Of a stretch of DNA of 64,000 bases, positions 37,391-49,019 are shown piece by piece. The stretch's first letter is position 1; each line of letters opens with the position of its first letter. The stretch is from contig NW_023603184.1 of assembly GCF_014898055.3 (NCBI RefSeq), positions 28,312,808 to 28,376,807 of the forward strand. Reading direction: 5' to 3'. Source of the DNA: Talpa occidentalis. Its lineage: Eukaryota > Chordata > Mammalia > Eulipotyphla > Talpidae. A model generated the notes under the pieces. The model was not told the DNA's origin and ran no database searches. It saw only the letters and a program-made list of their open reading frames with translations. Both the position numbers and the translations under genes were made by a program.

Positions 37391-37537
37391 TTCATAGACA
37401 AATCCTTTCTTGAGGTGGCGGAGGGAGGATCACCAGTCAACCTACATTTACCTAGTCCCAGAATTAGACATTCTTACCTACCTAATCACAAAGGATAGTG
37501 GACCCACTTACTTCTCAGGGACAAAGATTTTACCCTC

Positions 37538-37752
37538 AACTAATGGTTCTCAACTGTGGGTAGTTTCACCTCCACAGGGATATTCAGTAATGTTTGGAGA
37601 TATTTTTGGCTGTCACTGCTGGGAGGTGCTATTAGTGAGTATAGGCCAGGAGTACTACTGAGTGTTCTACAGATCACAGGACATTCTCCTGCCCGCTCCA
37701 CAAAGGAGTATCCAGTCTAAACTGTCAGTGGGGGTCAGGTTGAGAGATTTTG
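37538..37752 (+). mobile_element. MER5A nonautonomous hAT-Charlie transposon
   Basis: Begins atggttctcaactgtgggta and ends caggttgagagattttg, an inverted terminal pair (ctcaac / gttgag). The inside matches MER5A order: ggagatatttttggctgtca, agtataggccaggagtacta, cacaggacattctcctgccc. Confidence 0.9.
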
Positions 37753-38529
37753 CCCTAGTAGACAGGACAAGGCTCACAGTAACAGCGATCACATATTTGC
37801 TGCGGGCAAGCTCATTCCAGGAGAGGAAAGGTGTGAGCTGAGCTCACCTAATCATTTCTTCCCAAATGGATCTCCCCTGGGGCGGTCATAAATAAAGATG
37901 AAAACTGGGGGAGGAAGCCAGGCCTTATTCTTAGCTTCTCTGAAATGGAAGGTAATGCCAGGAATAGGAAGGAAGGGGTCATCTGTAGTATATATTTGTT
38001 CGATCACTATTTTTCAAGTTGATGCACAGGCTGAGACTCAGAGCAACTAAGTCATTTATCCCCGTCCACCTGATAGAGAAGTCCTTTTTTACACAACCTT
38101 ACCATCTGTCTTCGGACCAGGTCTGAATTATAAAGTACATTCAACAAAAATATAAGAAGCAGATTCCTTGTGCTAGAGCTGAGTGCTGTAGAAATAAAGA
38201 TGAATTAAGTCTCCGCACCTCCTCAGATTGCATGGTTTTCAAGGGAGACAGACATGCATGACATAGAGATGGACGTAACGTGACAGCATCAGAACACATG
38301 GCAGTGCTCCACCGGGCTAGGAGCAGTTGTGGGGAGCCTACCTGAGTTTACCTTCTGCTCAGTTTCTGTGGCTTCCCAGTTAGTGTACCGCAGTAACTGG
38401 CCCTCTTTTCCAAAAGGGCCAAAGAGGAGAGCTGGGTCCTATGAACTAGACATAGGCAGATAGAACTCTACTAAAGGGTAGGTTTTAGATTAGAGAAAGA
38501 TCTAGATGAAAAAGGAGACATGTCTTGGA

Positions 38530-38790
38530 TTGATGTGTCAATTCATGTCCTTTGAGAAGCAGATACCAAGACAGAATTAGAAGTACAAGGGATTTATTGG
38601 GGGAAACTCCTGGGAGGGGTACAGGGGAATGGGAGGAATATGGGGTATGTCTTCTACCCCAGAGCTGTTCTGATACCTGTGAAAGGAGACTGTGGAGGAA
38701 AGGGGGTTCTCAGGGGGAGCCTCAAACTGCAGTGCAGCCTGAGAAAGTCTCAGCTAGGCCAAAGGGGCCAGTGGAGCAGTGATGGCTTGC
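38530..38790 (-). mobile_element. Possible LTR remnant
   Basis: The phrase gagaagcagataccaagaca gaattagaagtacaagggattta resembles the inner end of an antisense LTR. Weak; could be unique DNA. Confidence 0.3.
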
Positions 38791-39831
38791 AGAGAGTTCA
38801 AGGTTGGACAAGAAGGGCCTTCTTGACACATATACCACTGTGTTCAGTCATTGGCAGGTCTGCCAGGAAACAGCCTGGCTTTAGCATGACATTGGGTGGA
38901 TTCTGCAGCAGTAGTCAGCTCCAGACAGTCCTTAGAATGTTCTCTTAAAGGGGCAGTGCAACTTTTTTGGCTACAACAGCAGGGCAAAAGAAGTCCAGTG
39001 TCAACAACAAAAGGCAAATATTGAGCAAGGCAGGAATCCCAATCCAAGCAGTAGTAGAAGGAGTAAAAATGCAGACAGCAACAACAAGATACAGGAAAGT
39101 GACCCCAACACATGCAGACAATGGGGGAAGCTGGAAGGGAAGGCCCCACCATTTCAGGCCCAAATTCTCATCCTCACCTTCTTTAATGTGGAGTAAACAT
39201 GTAAACATTACTTTCTTTGTAAACATGCTTGACCTCAAAATTTCCTTTTTTTGGTTTCTGTGATGTTGCATTTCTTGTTCTGTCCTTGTAAACGTTTGCT
39301 TGCTTTTTCCCTGACTCTACTTCTAATTTGGCTGCTATATACAGGTGTTCCCAACTTGCTATCTGTGTTCCTCATTCCCTAAAAACAATATAGCAATGTT
39401 CCCAGAGCTTTGGGGAACCTGAAAAATAAGCTAGCATGTGGCGAGCTTACACATGCCCCAGGAGATACATGGGATATCTCCCGGCACTGAAATTTCAAGA
39501 AAGTTCCAGAACTGACCTTCATCAAGAACTAATTTCACTTCTTGACTTTGTTCTTCCTATCAGTGGTCCCACTGTGTCCCTGGACTCGGCTTGATGACTC
39601 CAAAACCTCATCTATTTTTGTTTCCATGATCCTACAACCAGAGCGTAAATTGAGTTGTGTTGCCTCCACTTGGACAAAAAGTCCAGTGCCTGTTTCCTCC
39701 ACCTCTTTTTCTTGCTCACCACAATCAGAGGTTTGGGAGTCATTAGCAAAGATACTTGAAGTCATGTTGCCCCCAAAAGACAGATGAGTTTCAGATTGTG
39801 ATCATGTCTCCCTGAACTGTTCTAGTCTCTT

Positions 39832-39880
39832 CTTCACCATGCATCCCCTGAGTGTCTTCACTATGCATCCCCCTGAGTGT
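39832..39880 (+). repeat. Short tandem duplication, unit 24-25 bp
   Basis: cttcaccatgcatcccctga-gtgt (39832-39855) is followed directly by cttcactatgcatccccctg-agtgt (39856-39880), differing by one substitution and one inserted C. Confidence 0.9.
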
Positions 39881-40133
39881 CTTGCAGAGGTCTTTAGAGA
39901 GCACATCACACGTCTGGCTGCTCCCCATCATCTCCTGAGTCCAGCATATCTCAGTGATCCTTCTAGGCACCTGCAGGACCCCAGCAGCATCAACCCTTTC
40001 TGCTTAGAGATATTTCATGATGTCAGTATTGATAAGGAAAAAAGAATGTAGTAACTACTGTCAAGGAAGCTATTCATCCATGTGTCTAAACAAATCTCTA
40101 ATTTACAAAGTTTGAACATTTTTTCATCCCCAG

Positions 40134-40207
40134 GGCCCAAGAACTAGAATTAGAAGATCATCAAAGCCGACTGGAGCAGAAATTAAGAGAGAAATTGCTC
40201 AAGGAGG
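40134..40207 (+). CDS. MICAL2: MICAL2 / MICALCL coding exon, bMERB
   Basis: 74 nt between catccccag and gagg|gtgagt. The first g completes the Met codon split by the previous intron (at|g). It codes AQELELEDHQSRLEQKLREK then LLKE and leaves one base. A charged helix with Leu heptads, part of the bMERB coiled-coil hairpin. In-frame continuation on both sides and a consensus donor make this secure. Confidence 0.97.
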
Positions 40208-40984
40208 GTGAGTGTGATAATATATTTTGGGACCTTGTTAAAGACATTTTTCCCCAGAAATACTCTTGAGCAGAAAATGTTGAAATGGGAGCGTGGAGTG
40301 CGCTCCCTGCCTCACACAACCAACCTGGCAGTTGGAGTGCAGAGCCAGCCTGCCTGTGCTCACCTCCAGCACAGCCAGCCCCTAGTTATCGTCTTCCCCT
40401 GTTAATGAGAGCAGCATTTTGCTCCATCCCAAGTGCAAATAGGAAAAAAATCATTTATTCACACATCCATTCACTTAGCCATTCATTTAACAAATATCTG
40501 TTGAGAATCTAGCGTGGACAGGTATATGGTAAAAAACACCCCTCCCACATGATCTCATGGGGAGACCATCACTTAGACCAGTAATTAGAGTACCAGCAGA
40601 TGAGGGCATGATGCTTTGGGAACTCGGGAAGCCGTGCCTACTTCTGCCAGGCACTAGATATGGTCAAAGAATCATTCCTTCCCAATAAAAGCTGGCCTGG
40701 GGTAACAAATTATTTCCACCACATAGTGGAAATAAACTCAATTGACCTCATATACTGATTTGCACATTCATTGACTCCTGCCTGCTAGGCACAAGCACTG
40801 TTTTGTGCCTGTGTGTTTTGGGGGCCAGATCCCCACATGGCATCCCTACATTTAGACCTAGGTCTAAAAGAACAAGTGAAATCATTTCTTTAAGCCTCAT
40901 GAGCCAACATTGCACCTACCTGTGGGGTTGCCTGATACAGACCAAGTACTTGGTAAAATCGGAGACATCACCATTGCGATCATT

Positions 40985-41105
40985 GTTATTTAGGTATCTT
41001 ATCCTCATTTTACAGAGTAGATAACTGAGTCTCAGAGAATTTAAAAAGTATGCTCAAGGAAATGACAGGGCTGGCTAAGTAACAGATCTCACAGACCCAG
41101 GTCCC
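40985..41105 (-). repeat. MIR fragment
   Basis: tatcctcattttacagagta, gataactgagtctcagagaa, acagggctggctaagtaaca: antisense MIR core. Confidence 0.75.
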
Positions 41106-41822
41106 CTTTCATTTCCATATAGTAGTGATTTATAAATTGTTTCTTTATAGCAATAAAATTCTCTTTCTAACAAAATCTTAAAGAGCTGCACTACAGAGGA
41201 GAAATAACAGTGGTGTATATATTATATTTTAGTTGTTGAAAGGGGCTCAGATGGGTCTAGCGATGACAAGATGATATAGAGAGAGTTATTTTTCTATGTT
41301 GGTTATAAACAAGCATTCTAATTTATATCGCTCATGGAGATCAAATGAACAAACCATAGTGTATAACTAATGTCAGATTTATACATCTGATAAAACATTT
41401 AATAATAAAACATCTTTTTCAGGATGGGGAATAAATACCACCAAAGACTATTAGCTACCTTTGCATTTTCTTTTAGTTCTTGCTAAGAGCAAAGGTCATA
41501 TATTTTCTCACCCCTCTCAAGGGTACCAAAGTTGGGGGGAGCAGTAGCGTCTTCATTTTCAGCTTGTCTTCCACAAAAAAAATAAACGAATTATCCCTCT
41601 CTGGTAAACTTAGTCTGATGCAATAATTTAAATAGTCCCTGCAGGAAATGCTCAGTCTCTTTGGGATGTAAATGTTCAGTCTTGCAGATCCCCCATCCCC
41701 ACTCACCCTTCCTTCTGCTTTTTCTCCTGAGGTAGCTGCCAGGTAATGGGGAGAGGCAGGTTTATGTCACCTGGAGACATTAGCAATCCGTCTGGGTTGC
41801 TTTGACTCATTGTGTCTGATCA

Positions 41823-41862
41823 TTGTCATCATCATCACCACCATCATCCTCAACATCATTGT
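41823..41862 (+). repeat. (TCA)n microsatellite, imperfect
   Basis: ttgtcatcatcatcaccacc then atcatcctcaacatcatt. Confidence 0.85.
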
Positions 41863-42954
41863 CTGACACTCTCTGCTGGCATAATCCGGAGCCTGGCCAT
41901 TCTCTCCTAAGCTTGGAGCCCAGTGGAATTCCCTGGCTCACTCAGTTCACCTAGCACTTCCTCCATTCAGTTTGGCCAAATAGCATACCAGTCAGTATCC
42001 ACTGTGGGGCCACTTCCCTCCTCATGGTTGGGGAATCCCCTCGCAAGCCCTTTGACAGCTCTGGGACAGATGGATTCATCCAGGCTGTGTCCATGGCACA
42101 CACAGTAGGTCAGAATCTGGGGTCACACTCAGATCCTCTTCTTAGTTCAACCATAAAGTGCTGCCTTGTGTTTATACACAGGGCACCCTTTACCTGGCTT
42201 TCCCCTGGAGTTCCAAGCCAGGGACAGGGCCAGAGTCCTTGGGCCCCGGTGTTCCCATGAAATGATAGGGCATTTCTTGCCCCCTTGGGCCTTCCACGTC
42301 CCAGAATGGAGTGACCAGAACAGAACACAGGGCTCTGACCCTCTGCTACTCCTGCCTCTTTCCTCTCCCTCTGTAAAAATATTCTCAAGGTGCAAAAGGG
42401 ATGGGATGGCTTCAAGGCCCTTTTGCTTTACATTCCACCTTCCTGTCTGCATCTGCAGAGATGAGCCTGATGTGAGAGATGGTGTCTTCTCTGCTGCAGG
42501 ATCAGCTCGCTGCCTAGCCCCTGTGTGCTAACTGGTAGGGTGTCTTCCTGGAATTTAAAATTTAAAAAGTCCTCTCTTAAGGCAATAATCTGGTTGGCGA
42601 GACTTGACTTTGCTTTTAAAATCCTACTCTAATGTCAGAAAGCCCTGACTACCTGTTTCTTACTTTTCACCTTCCTTTAACAGTCTTACCTCCCCCAGGC
42701 AATCAGATGCCTGGAGCCAATTAGGAACCAAGTCCTGTATTCAGAAACACAGCAAGAAAAGCTAGTCACAGTCACCTGTTGATCAGTCATAGCCTCAGAG
42801 CTTCTGCCTGATCTCTATTCAAAGGGCTGCAATTTCCTCAGCCACAAATAAAGAAAGGATTCTCACTGTGGACATACTAGCCACTGTGGCTATGATATGC
42901 TTCAAAACCTGTCTCACAGATTTCTTTGCTGTAGTTTAGATATCTAGTTTTTAT

Positions 42955-43232
42955 TTTTTATTTTATTTTATTTTTTATTTATTTATACAAGCACTGGGTA
43001 CAGTCAGAAGCTTGGGAGGGTGAGAGAATTCACCAGAGCCAGAGCAGGGAGCAGAGCAGGCAGAAGGACCGAAGTACACTGCTGAGGGGAGCAGCGGGCG
43101 GCAGGAGAGGTCTGCGCGCCATGTGGGACCCTCCTCTGGTGGCGGGGAGCAGCTGGGGATCGAACCAGCACAGCAGAGGCTGCGGGCAGCTTCGCAACCC
43201 AGCGCTCTACCGCTGTGCCACGGGGGAGGTCC
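42955..43232 (-). repeat. tRNA-derived SINE, younger subfamily (copy 12)
   Basis: Antisense copy. The tail is unusual, TTTATTTTATTTTATTTTTTA without the AAGATTT motif. Box-A end gccacgggggaggtcc. Target-site duplication agtttagatatct (42933-42945) / agtttagatatat (43233-43245). Confidence 0.93.
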
Positions 43233-43593
43233 AGTTTAGATATATTTTTGAGAAATAGCTTTTTGTGTGTTTTGTTGGTTTCTTTTTGGCAGGGAGAAAA
43301 GATTGGGGACTTGGTAGGACTTGGTGTGCATTAACTTCTTATTCTCACAAAGGGGTTTTCTCATCACTGTTCAAATATTCTCAAGGTGAAAGCTGAGCTG
43401 ACAGTCACACAAAGCACCCACATTTCTCACCTGTGGCTTTGAGGGCAGTCACCCAGTGTTAAATCCATTGCCTTGTTCTCTCCATAGAAATTAAAGGGCA
43501 GAACAAGTCCAAAACAATCAAGAATGCCCATGCCAGGAGCTCTCCTGGGGCCGACTTTTACCTGAGGTTCAGTGTTTTTCTCTTTTTCTTTAG

Positions 43594-43778
43594 AGAGCCA
43601 AAAAGATGAGAATGATCTAAATGAGGAGCAAGAAATATTCTCCAAGATGATGCAAGTGATTGAGCAAAGGGACAAACTCGTAGATTCCTTAGAGGAACAA
43701 CGCATCAAAGAAAAGGCTGAAGACCAACACTTTGAAAGCTTCATATTCTCCAGGGGCTACGGGCTGAGCAGGACCTGA
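43594..43778 (+). CDS. MICAL2: MICAL2 / MICALCL terminal coding exon, end of bMERB and stop
   Basis: Begins after ctttttctttag. The leftover g plus ag gives Glu, and the exon codes ESQKDENDLNEEQEIFSKMM through VIEQRDKLVDSLEEQRIKEK to HFESFIFSRGYGLSRT, with TGA at 43776-43778. The IEQRDKLVDSLEEQR helix is the last bMERB helix, found in all MICALs. The total over the seven exons is 1977 nt, divisible by three with no internal stop, so this copy looks functional. The 658 residues coded here are close to the 695 I recall for human MICALCL. Confidence 0.97.
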
Positions 43779-43924
43779 GTGGGACATGAGCTGCCCAGGG
43801 GCCCCTCTGTTGAAGTCATCCGAGGTGTCCCTGGGGCTGAGTGTCCCTCACATATTTCCTTCTTTTGCAGGATTTGTCATACCTGGAACTTGAGCTATTC
43901 CATACTGTACTATTGTTTAAAAAA

Positions 43925-43930
43925 ATTAAA
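43925..43930 (+). terminator. MICAL2: Candidate proximal poly(A) signal of MICAL2 (ATTAAA)
   Basis: ATTAAA 147 bp after the stop codon, the second most common poly(A) hexamer. The downstream sequence is only weakly U/GU-rich, so use is uncertain. Confidence 0.35.
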
Positions 43931-44109
43931 ATTCTCTCATAGGTACCAAGATCTTGCCAGAGTTTCTAAAGAAAATACAAAGACTTTTGGAATTGACAGG
44001 TAACTTCTGCAGGTTTCTGAGACTGGAAGTGACTGGGGGAAATAACCAGCATCGGTTTCCCTAAAAAGTGACTCCTGCTGCTTTATCATTTATCTTCCCA
44101 ATTCATTGA

Positions 44110-44450
44110 GTTACACCTCTTAAGATTTTTAAGAACCTGCCTTTTCATTAATATAGCCATATTTGCCTTTTTTTTGCATGGATGACCAGTTTCCAAATGT
44201 CAGAAAGAAGCAGCCGAAGTTTAAAGATTAGGTTAATATTTAAATGGTGTTTACAGACAAAGAAGAGAAACCTTGAGATTAGTGATTACATAAAGCAAAT
44301 AATTCAAATAGCAGGTGTTAATTCAATCCAGGGTGAATTTAATTTACCAGGTGTATGTTTAAGCCTTAATATAATATGCAGAAGCAATGAGAGTTTAATA
44401 GAACATTTGAGCCTTAATTATATTTTTTAAAGAAGAGAAGAAAGAAGGAC
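44110..44450. promoter_or_regulatory. Candidate conserved element in MICAL2 3'UTR/downstream region
   Basis: Repeat-free, AT-rich with ordered motifs: gattaggttaatatttaaat, attagtgattacataaagca, aggtgttaattcaatccagg, tgagccttaattatattttt. Looks constrained, inferred from composition only. Confidence 0.3.
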
Positions 44451-45250
44451 TTTAACTTCTTACCAGCAGGATGGTTAATTTTCACCAAAAATGGTTGGCT
44501 TCAAAAAGCTTTTTGTTCTCAGAGCACGCTCCATATGGCTTCTGGAACATAATGGAAAGGTTTTTAAGGAAATAATTTTGAAGTGCTTTTATGGAACTGT
44601 TGGCCATTGCAAAAAAGAGAAACTCTTCCATTTGTTGATAAAATATTGGTGAGGTTGGTGCTGCTACTAAAAATGAACACACTGTATCGTATCACACTGT
44701 GAGGAAGGCTTCCCCACGGTGGTCTCCTTGGGTCCAAACAGAACTTTCTCTGACACTCAATGAAGGGATTTCCCAGGAATTCTATGGGACAAGGACAAAA
44801 CCAGCTTGAACATCAAGATGGAGCTGAGTGTTATGACCCCATCATGAAATCCCAAAGTGGGCGATGCATATTTGAGGTCATGTTTAATGTGGGAGAAAGC
44901 TGGAAGATGGAGTTCCTGCACTGCCATGGGATCCCTGGGACGTTTTTACAGTTCTTATGGAGAATCAGTGGAAAAGATTTTCGATGGTGTTCTCACGCCA
45001 TAAAGTATTTGTTTCCCCTCACCTGGATTCTTTGATGATTCAGTCTGTTTTTGACAAGAAGAAGACTGAAGAATACTCTGTTGTATATTTGACTTCTCTC
45101 GTTTCTACAAGTATTCCATGTATCATTAAACCAAAGCTGCTTTGCAAAAGTTGGCCCTGACTGGATACCTATGTCTAGCCAACGGACAAGCCAGAAATTA
45201 GAAGTGTAACTGTAACTGGATTTCCAGTCAACCAGCCTGTGCAGTGGCAC

Positions 45251-45298
45251 ATGGCACCCTTCTAGGGTATACCCATGGCACCCTTCTAGGGTATACCC
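45251..45298 (+). repeat. Perfect 24-bp tandem duplication
   Basis: Unit atggcacccttctagggtat-accc occurs twice head to tail (45251-45274, 45275-45298) with no mismatch, so the duplication is recent or under selection. Confidence 0.97.
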
Positions 45299-46649
45299 AG
45301 TTCACAAGGTTGTAGTTCTTTTTTCTTTTTCATTCTTTCTTGTTTTTTACCAATCATGTCTTCTAATGCCTGAATTCTAGTATTAGGAAATATGTGCAAG
45401 CATCTATCGATCGATCTATGAAAACTGTGCTACTTACAGTTAGTTATTTAACTATTTTTTATTTATTTGTATTTTTGGTAGAAATTGCTAACATGATTTC
45501 CTTATAATTCTGGCTTCCCTGTGTTATAATTTGGAGAAGACCTAGTAACACTAAGGTATTGGTATATAAGCTATTTAATATACAAATAACCCAGATGTTT
45601 GGTGTTATATAGTATTAAAGATTTATGTAGATAGAATAATATTTTCAACCATCAGGAGTGTTAACTCATTTTAAGAAAAAGTTCTCTAACTTCAGTTTTC
45701 ATTCTAGAATATGCACAGATATTCAAGCTCTATCTTTTCTGTCATACAAAAGTATACTATTTGATACCTGCATACATTTAACAGCTGATGCTCAAGTGTA
45801 CCATGTTTGAGTTGTTTTGTGCAAAAGAATTAATTGCCACTTATTTTAATTTGTTCTTTCTGTCAAAAAGATTCTCCCAAGAGGATCAAGAAAGAGGGTG
45901 GTTCTTGGCCATAGTATTCGGTTAATAGACAAGAAAAGCAATTTGTTCACTTTCTCTTCCAAAGACTATGTTCTGGGGTTTAAAGCTTAGTCTTATCTAA
46001 CCAAGTTAAAACAAACTTCATATTTAACAGTCTTCTGCTTATACTGGCTTTCAGTTTTACCAGCACATGAAAGCTCTCCCAATGATCAGAAATGTTGTGG
46101 CTATTGAACTGTTTGAATGAGTCTGTTCCTTATTCACAATAGTGTCTGAGAACCTTAAGATGTAAAATATTATACATTTTGAAGAATAGTTGTGATCAAG
46201 AGTGAAAAATGTAGGACGTTGAGACAAGGAGCCCCGGCCTCAGGTCATATCTCCCAGTCAATCCCACACAATTCCTAGTTTAAACCAAGCAGCTCATAAT
46301 AGTTGTAAATTCAGAATTTTACAGGAGTTGGATTAAGAGGAATGCCTTAAGCTTATTCTCCCAAACCATTCATTTGTTTATTTGTTTAACAAGCAGTTGT
46401 GAATGCCGAAGCGGTTCTGCACGCCTGTGCTAGGTGCTGGGATACAGAAAGAATATTCCTCCACTCTACTCACAAATACAAAGATGAACAAGTACCACTG
46501 CCAAATAAATACAAAGTTAAAATAGTACTTTATTATATCCATCAACCTACCCTACTCATATTTTCATCAAATATAAAGACTTCCATCCCCCACAATTGCG
46601 GTGCTTCTCAAGCAATAAAAATAAGTGTGTTTCTAAAACTGTGAAAAAT

Positions 46650-47160
46650 AATATCAGGTTGTACTGTTTCATTTAAACCTTGGCTTTGGCAGTGCTAGGC
46701 TGCTTGGAATCAATCAATGCTGAGATGCAGCATGTTAATTACAGCTGAGAAAGGAAGTGGCAGGTGTTTCCAACTCTGATGAGCTGCAATGAAATTGATG
46801 TTTTCTGAGTTCTGGAGGCAAATGACAATTCAGCAATGTCTGTCTTCCCAGGAAGCAGATTTACAGGTTTTTCCTTCCAAACTGAAAATGGCAGCCTGTC
46901 CCACCCAGGTGGTTGATCAGAGAACTGCCTCAGCAGGCAGAGGTGGCAGGGGGCAGCTGGGGCTGCCACAGTGCTGGAGAGAGTGGCAGGCGTTGGATGT
47001 GGGGAGCTCAAATGTGGGAGTTTATCGTAATAAGAAGGTTCACGCACAGGAGAGCGTGTACTATTTCACCTACTGTTTATCTTCTAACCTCACTGCTGAG
47101 TGGCTTGTCAAAGATTAATTTGCTCCAACAATCGGGAACTATTCATGTGGATTGAAATGT
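46650..47160. promoter_or_regulatory. Candidate conserved regulatory block
   Basis: Repeat-free text with bHLH and homeodomain-type words: ggaatcaatcaatgctgaga, cagcatgttaattacagctg, gctgcaatgaaattgatgtt, ccacccaggtggttgatcag. Function is inference. Confidence 0.3.
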
Positions 47161-47199
47161 GTTACACGTGGACTGCTATAAATACTGAAATGAACCAAA

Positions 47200-47205
47200 A
47201 ATAAA
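47200..47205 (+). terminator. Candidate distal poly(A) signal (AATAAA) followed by GU-rich sequence
   Basis: AATAAA immediately followed by cggttttgtgtcg, a good U/GU-rich downstream element. If used, MICAL2 would have a 3.4-kb 3'UTR made of nearly repeat-free DNA. Inference only. Confidence 0.3.
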
Positions 47206-48993
47206 CGGTTTTGTGTCGAAGGAATCAAAACATTTTCATATGAGCTTGGCCTGGCACCTCTGAGGGCAGCGTCCATTTCATTTTATTTCTTTTCAGCCAA
47301 AGGACCTGAGTAAAGCTTGGATTTCATGTGAGAGTCTGGGAGTGAACGTTGGTGGCTTTAATCCACTGCAGCACCTGGAAGGACTTAACCTGACCAGCAA
47401 ATGGGATTCGAATGGGAGGAGTGAAGTCGACTCACCTCAGGTGTATTCTCTCAACAAAGAAGGCTATTCTCAGGGCAGGGGCGGGGGAGCCCTGGGGCCT
47501 AGCCTCATTTCACCTCCATTTCTCTTAACCTCTTGCTGGGACAGCCTGGCTTTAGATTTCACACACTCAACAGGACCCCCCACCCCCTTCCTGGCCAGAA
47601 CTGGCCTCTTCCTTCAGTTTCCACTCTCTCAGGACCTGGTCTGTTTTGTTTCTTCTGTTCTTAATGCCAGCACACGCACATTTGTGAAATGAGGGCGCAG
47701 AAGCCAGAATTGCCACATCGGGTTAGTACAATGGTCAGCCCCTACCTCCCCAAGTTGTCTCTATTGTTCCAAAGTTTTATCTGCTGGTGGAATATTTGAA
47801 GTGATCCTCCTTTTCCATTAAATATTAACTATAGAAACTGCAGGGGAGAGTTGTTTTGTTGAGGGAGGGTTGGCCTGCTTTCTGGCGCTGGGGGCTGGTT
47901 CTTTAAGGAACAGTTGCTGGGCTCCTCTGACCTGCTGGCACAGTCTTTAGCAGCTGCAACTCACAGTCCTTCAGCCTTTAGGGCATGCTTGGTGATTTCC
48001 TGTCAACTTCTCTCCCAGCTCATTTCTAGAAATTAAAATAACAACAATAACAACAAAGCCCAAAGCTGTCCCAGCTCTCCAAGGAGGCCTCTCCCTGAGG
48101 ATGGTAATGGATACTGTGAATCCATTTCGCCTCCCCTGCCAGGTGCTGGAATATGCTTTGTGAGTTATTCCACTTCATCCTGAAAGCAAATCCTCAAGGT
48201 GAACACTACGCGATTTTGAGATGATATGACGGAGACAGAGCAATTCAGGAGCCTGCCTGGTAGTGCAGGTACACAGGGGTGAAGCAGACTGGACCCGGGT
48301 ATGTCAGCCCCTCGAGCCCACAACCCCAAACTTGAACTTTGCGCTTGCCTGCCCTTCCCTTCCTCATCTAGATGGGTTCCCAATGCCACCCTCCCTACAC
48401 ACCAGTGCCCAGCCCTGCCGGGGGAAATCTGGGGATAGAAGCCAAAGCTTTGAAGTGCTTTGTATTTCCTCCTAAGCTGCACCTATAATATACTTGGGCA
48501 TGAAAACAGTTGTTTAGAACAGTTAAATGACTTGACCTCCATCACCACTCACAGATATCGCCCAATAACCATGATACTCTAGGAAAACACACTCTCTTTC
48601 CTGGGCGATCACATTCCCTGACGGTGCCATGGACTCCAGGGGGGCTTTTATGCCCAAATTTGGGGACCATGGCACTACATGCATAATCAAACCCCAAGCC
48701 CAAAGGGTAGGGAAGCAAGAAAAAAGGCCAAGGAGATAGGAGAGAAAGGGGATCAAGAGGGGAGCAACAGATAGTGAGATGGCTTTTGTAGGCTCCTAGG
48801 GAGACAGCACAGAGGTGGGGGGAGGGGAGGAACAGGTTGGAGGAGAGCAGGACAGAGTCACTGGAAAGTGGCTCTTCTGAGAAAGAAACAACCTGGTGCT
48901 GGGCAGCAGCTCCAAAGACACCCGTGTCACAGGAATCAGTAACCCCCCCCTAATAACAGACCGTGTTTCCATAACAGTTTGCAGGAAGCTCGC

Positions 48994-49019
48994 TTGTGTG
49001 TGTGTGTGTGGGGGGGGGA
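48994..49019 (+). repeat. (TG)n plus poly-G tract
   Basis: ttgtgtgtgtgtgtgtg running into ten consecutive G bases. Confidence 0.9.

Larger units (their letters stand above)
35949..40133 (+). other. MICAL2: MICAL2 intron, 4.2 kb
   Basis: Phase-2 intron. It holds SINE copy 11, an MLT1-type LTR piece, a MER5A, a possible LTR remnant at 38.5-38.8 kb, and a tandem duplication at 39832-39880. 39.0-39.8 kb contains nothing I recognise. Ends ttcatccccag. Confidence 0.9.
40208..43593 (+). other. MICAL2: MICAL2 intron, 3.4 kb
   Basis: Phase-1 intron. Contains a MIR (40985-41105), a (TCA)n tract at 41823-41862 and SINE copy 12. 41.9-42.9 kb looks like single-copy sequence; the open frames there (for example 42166-42531) have no splice or family support. 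Ends tctttttctttag. Confidence 0.9.

Noticed and set aside
42110..42531. Overlapping 100-120-codon open frames in the MICAL2 intron
   Set aside because: Present on both strands at once with ordinary composition, no splice support, and MICAL family exons already account for the protein without a gap.
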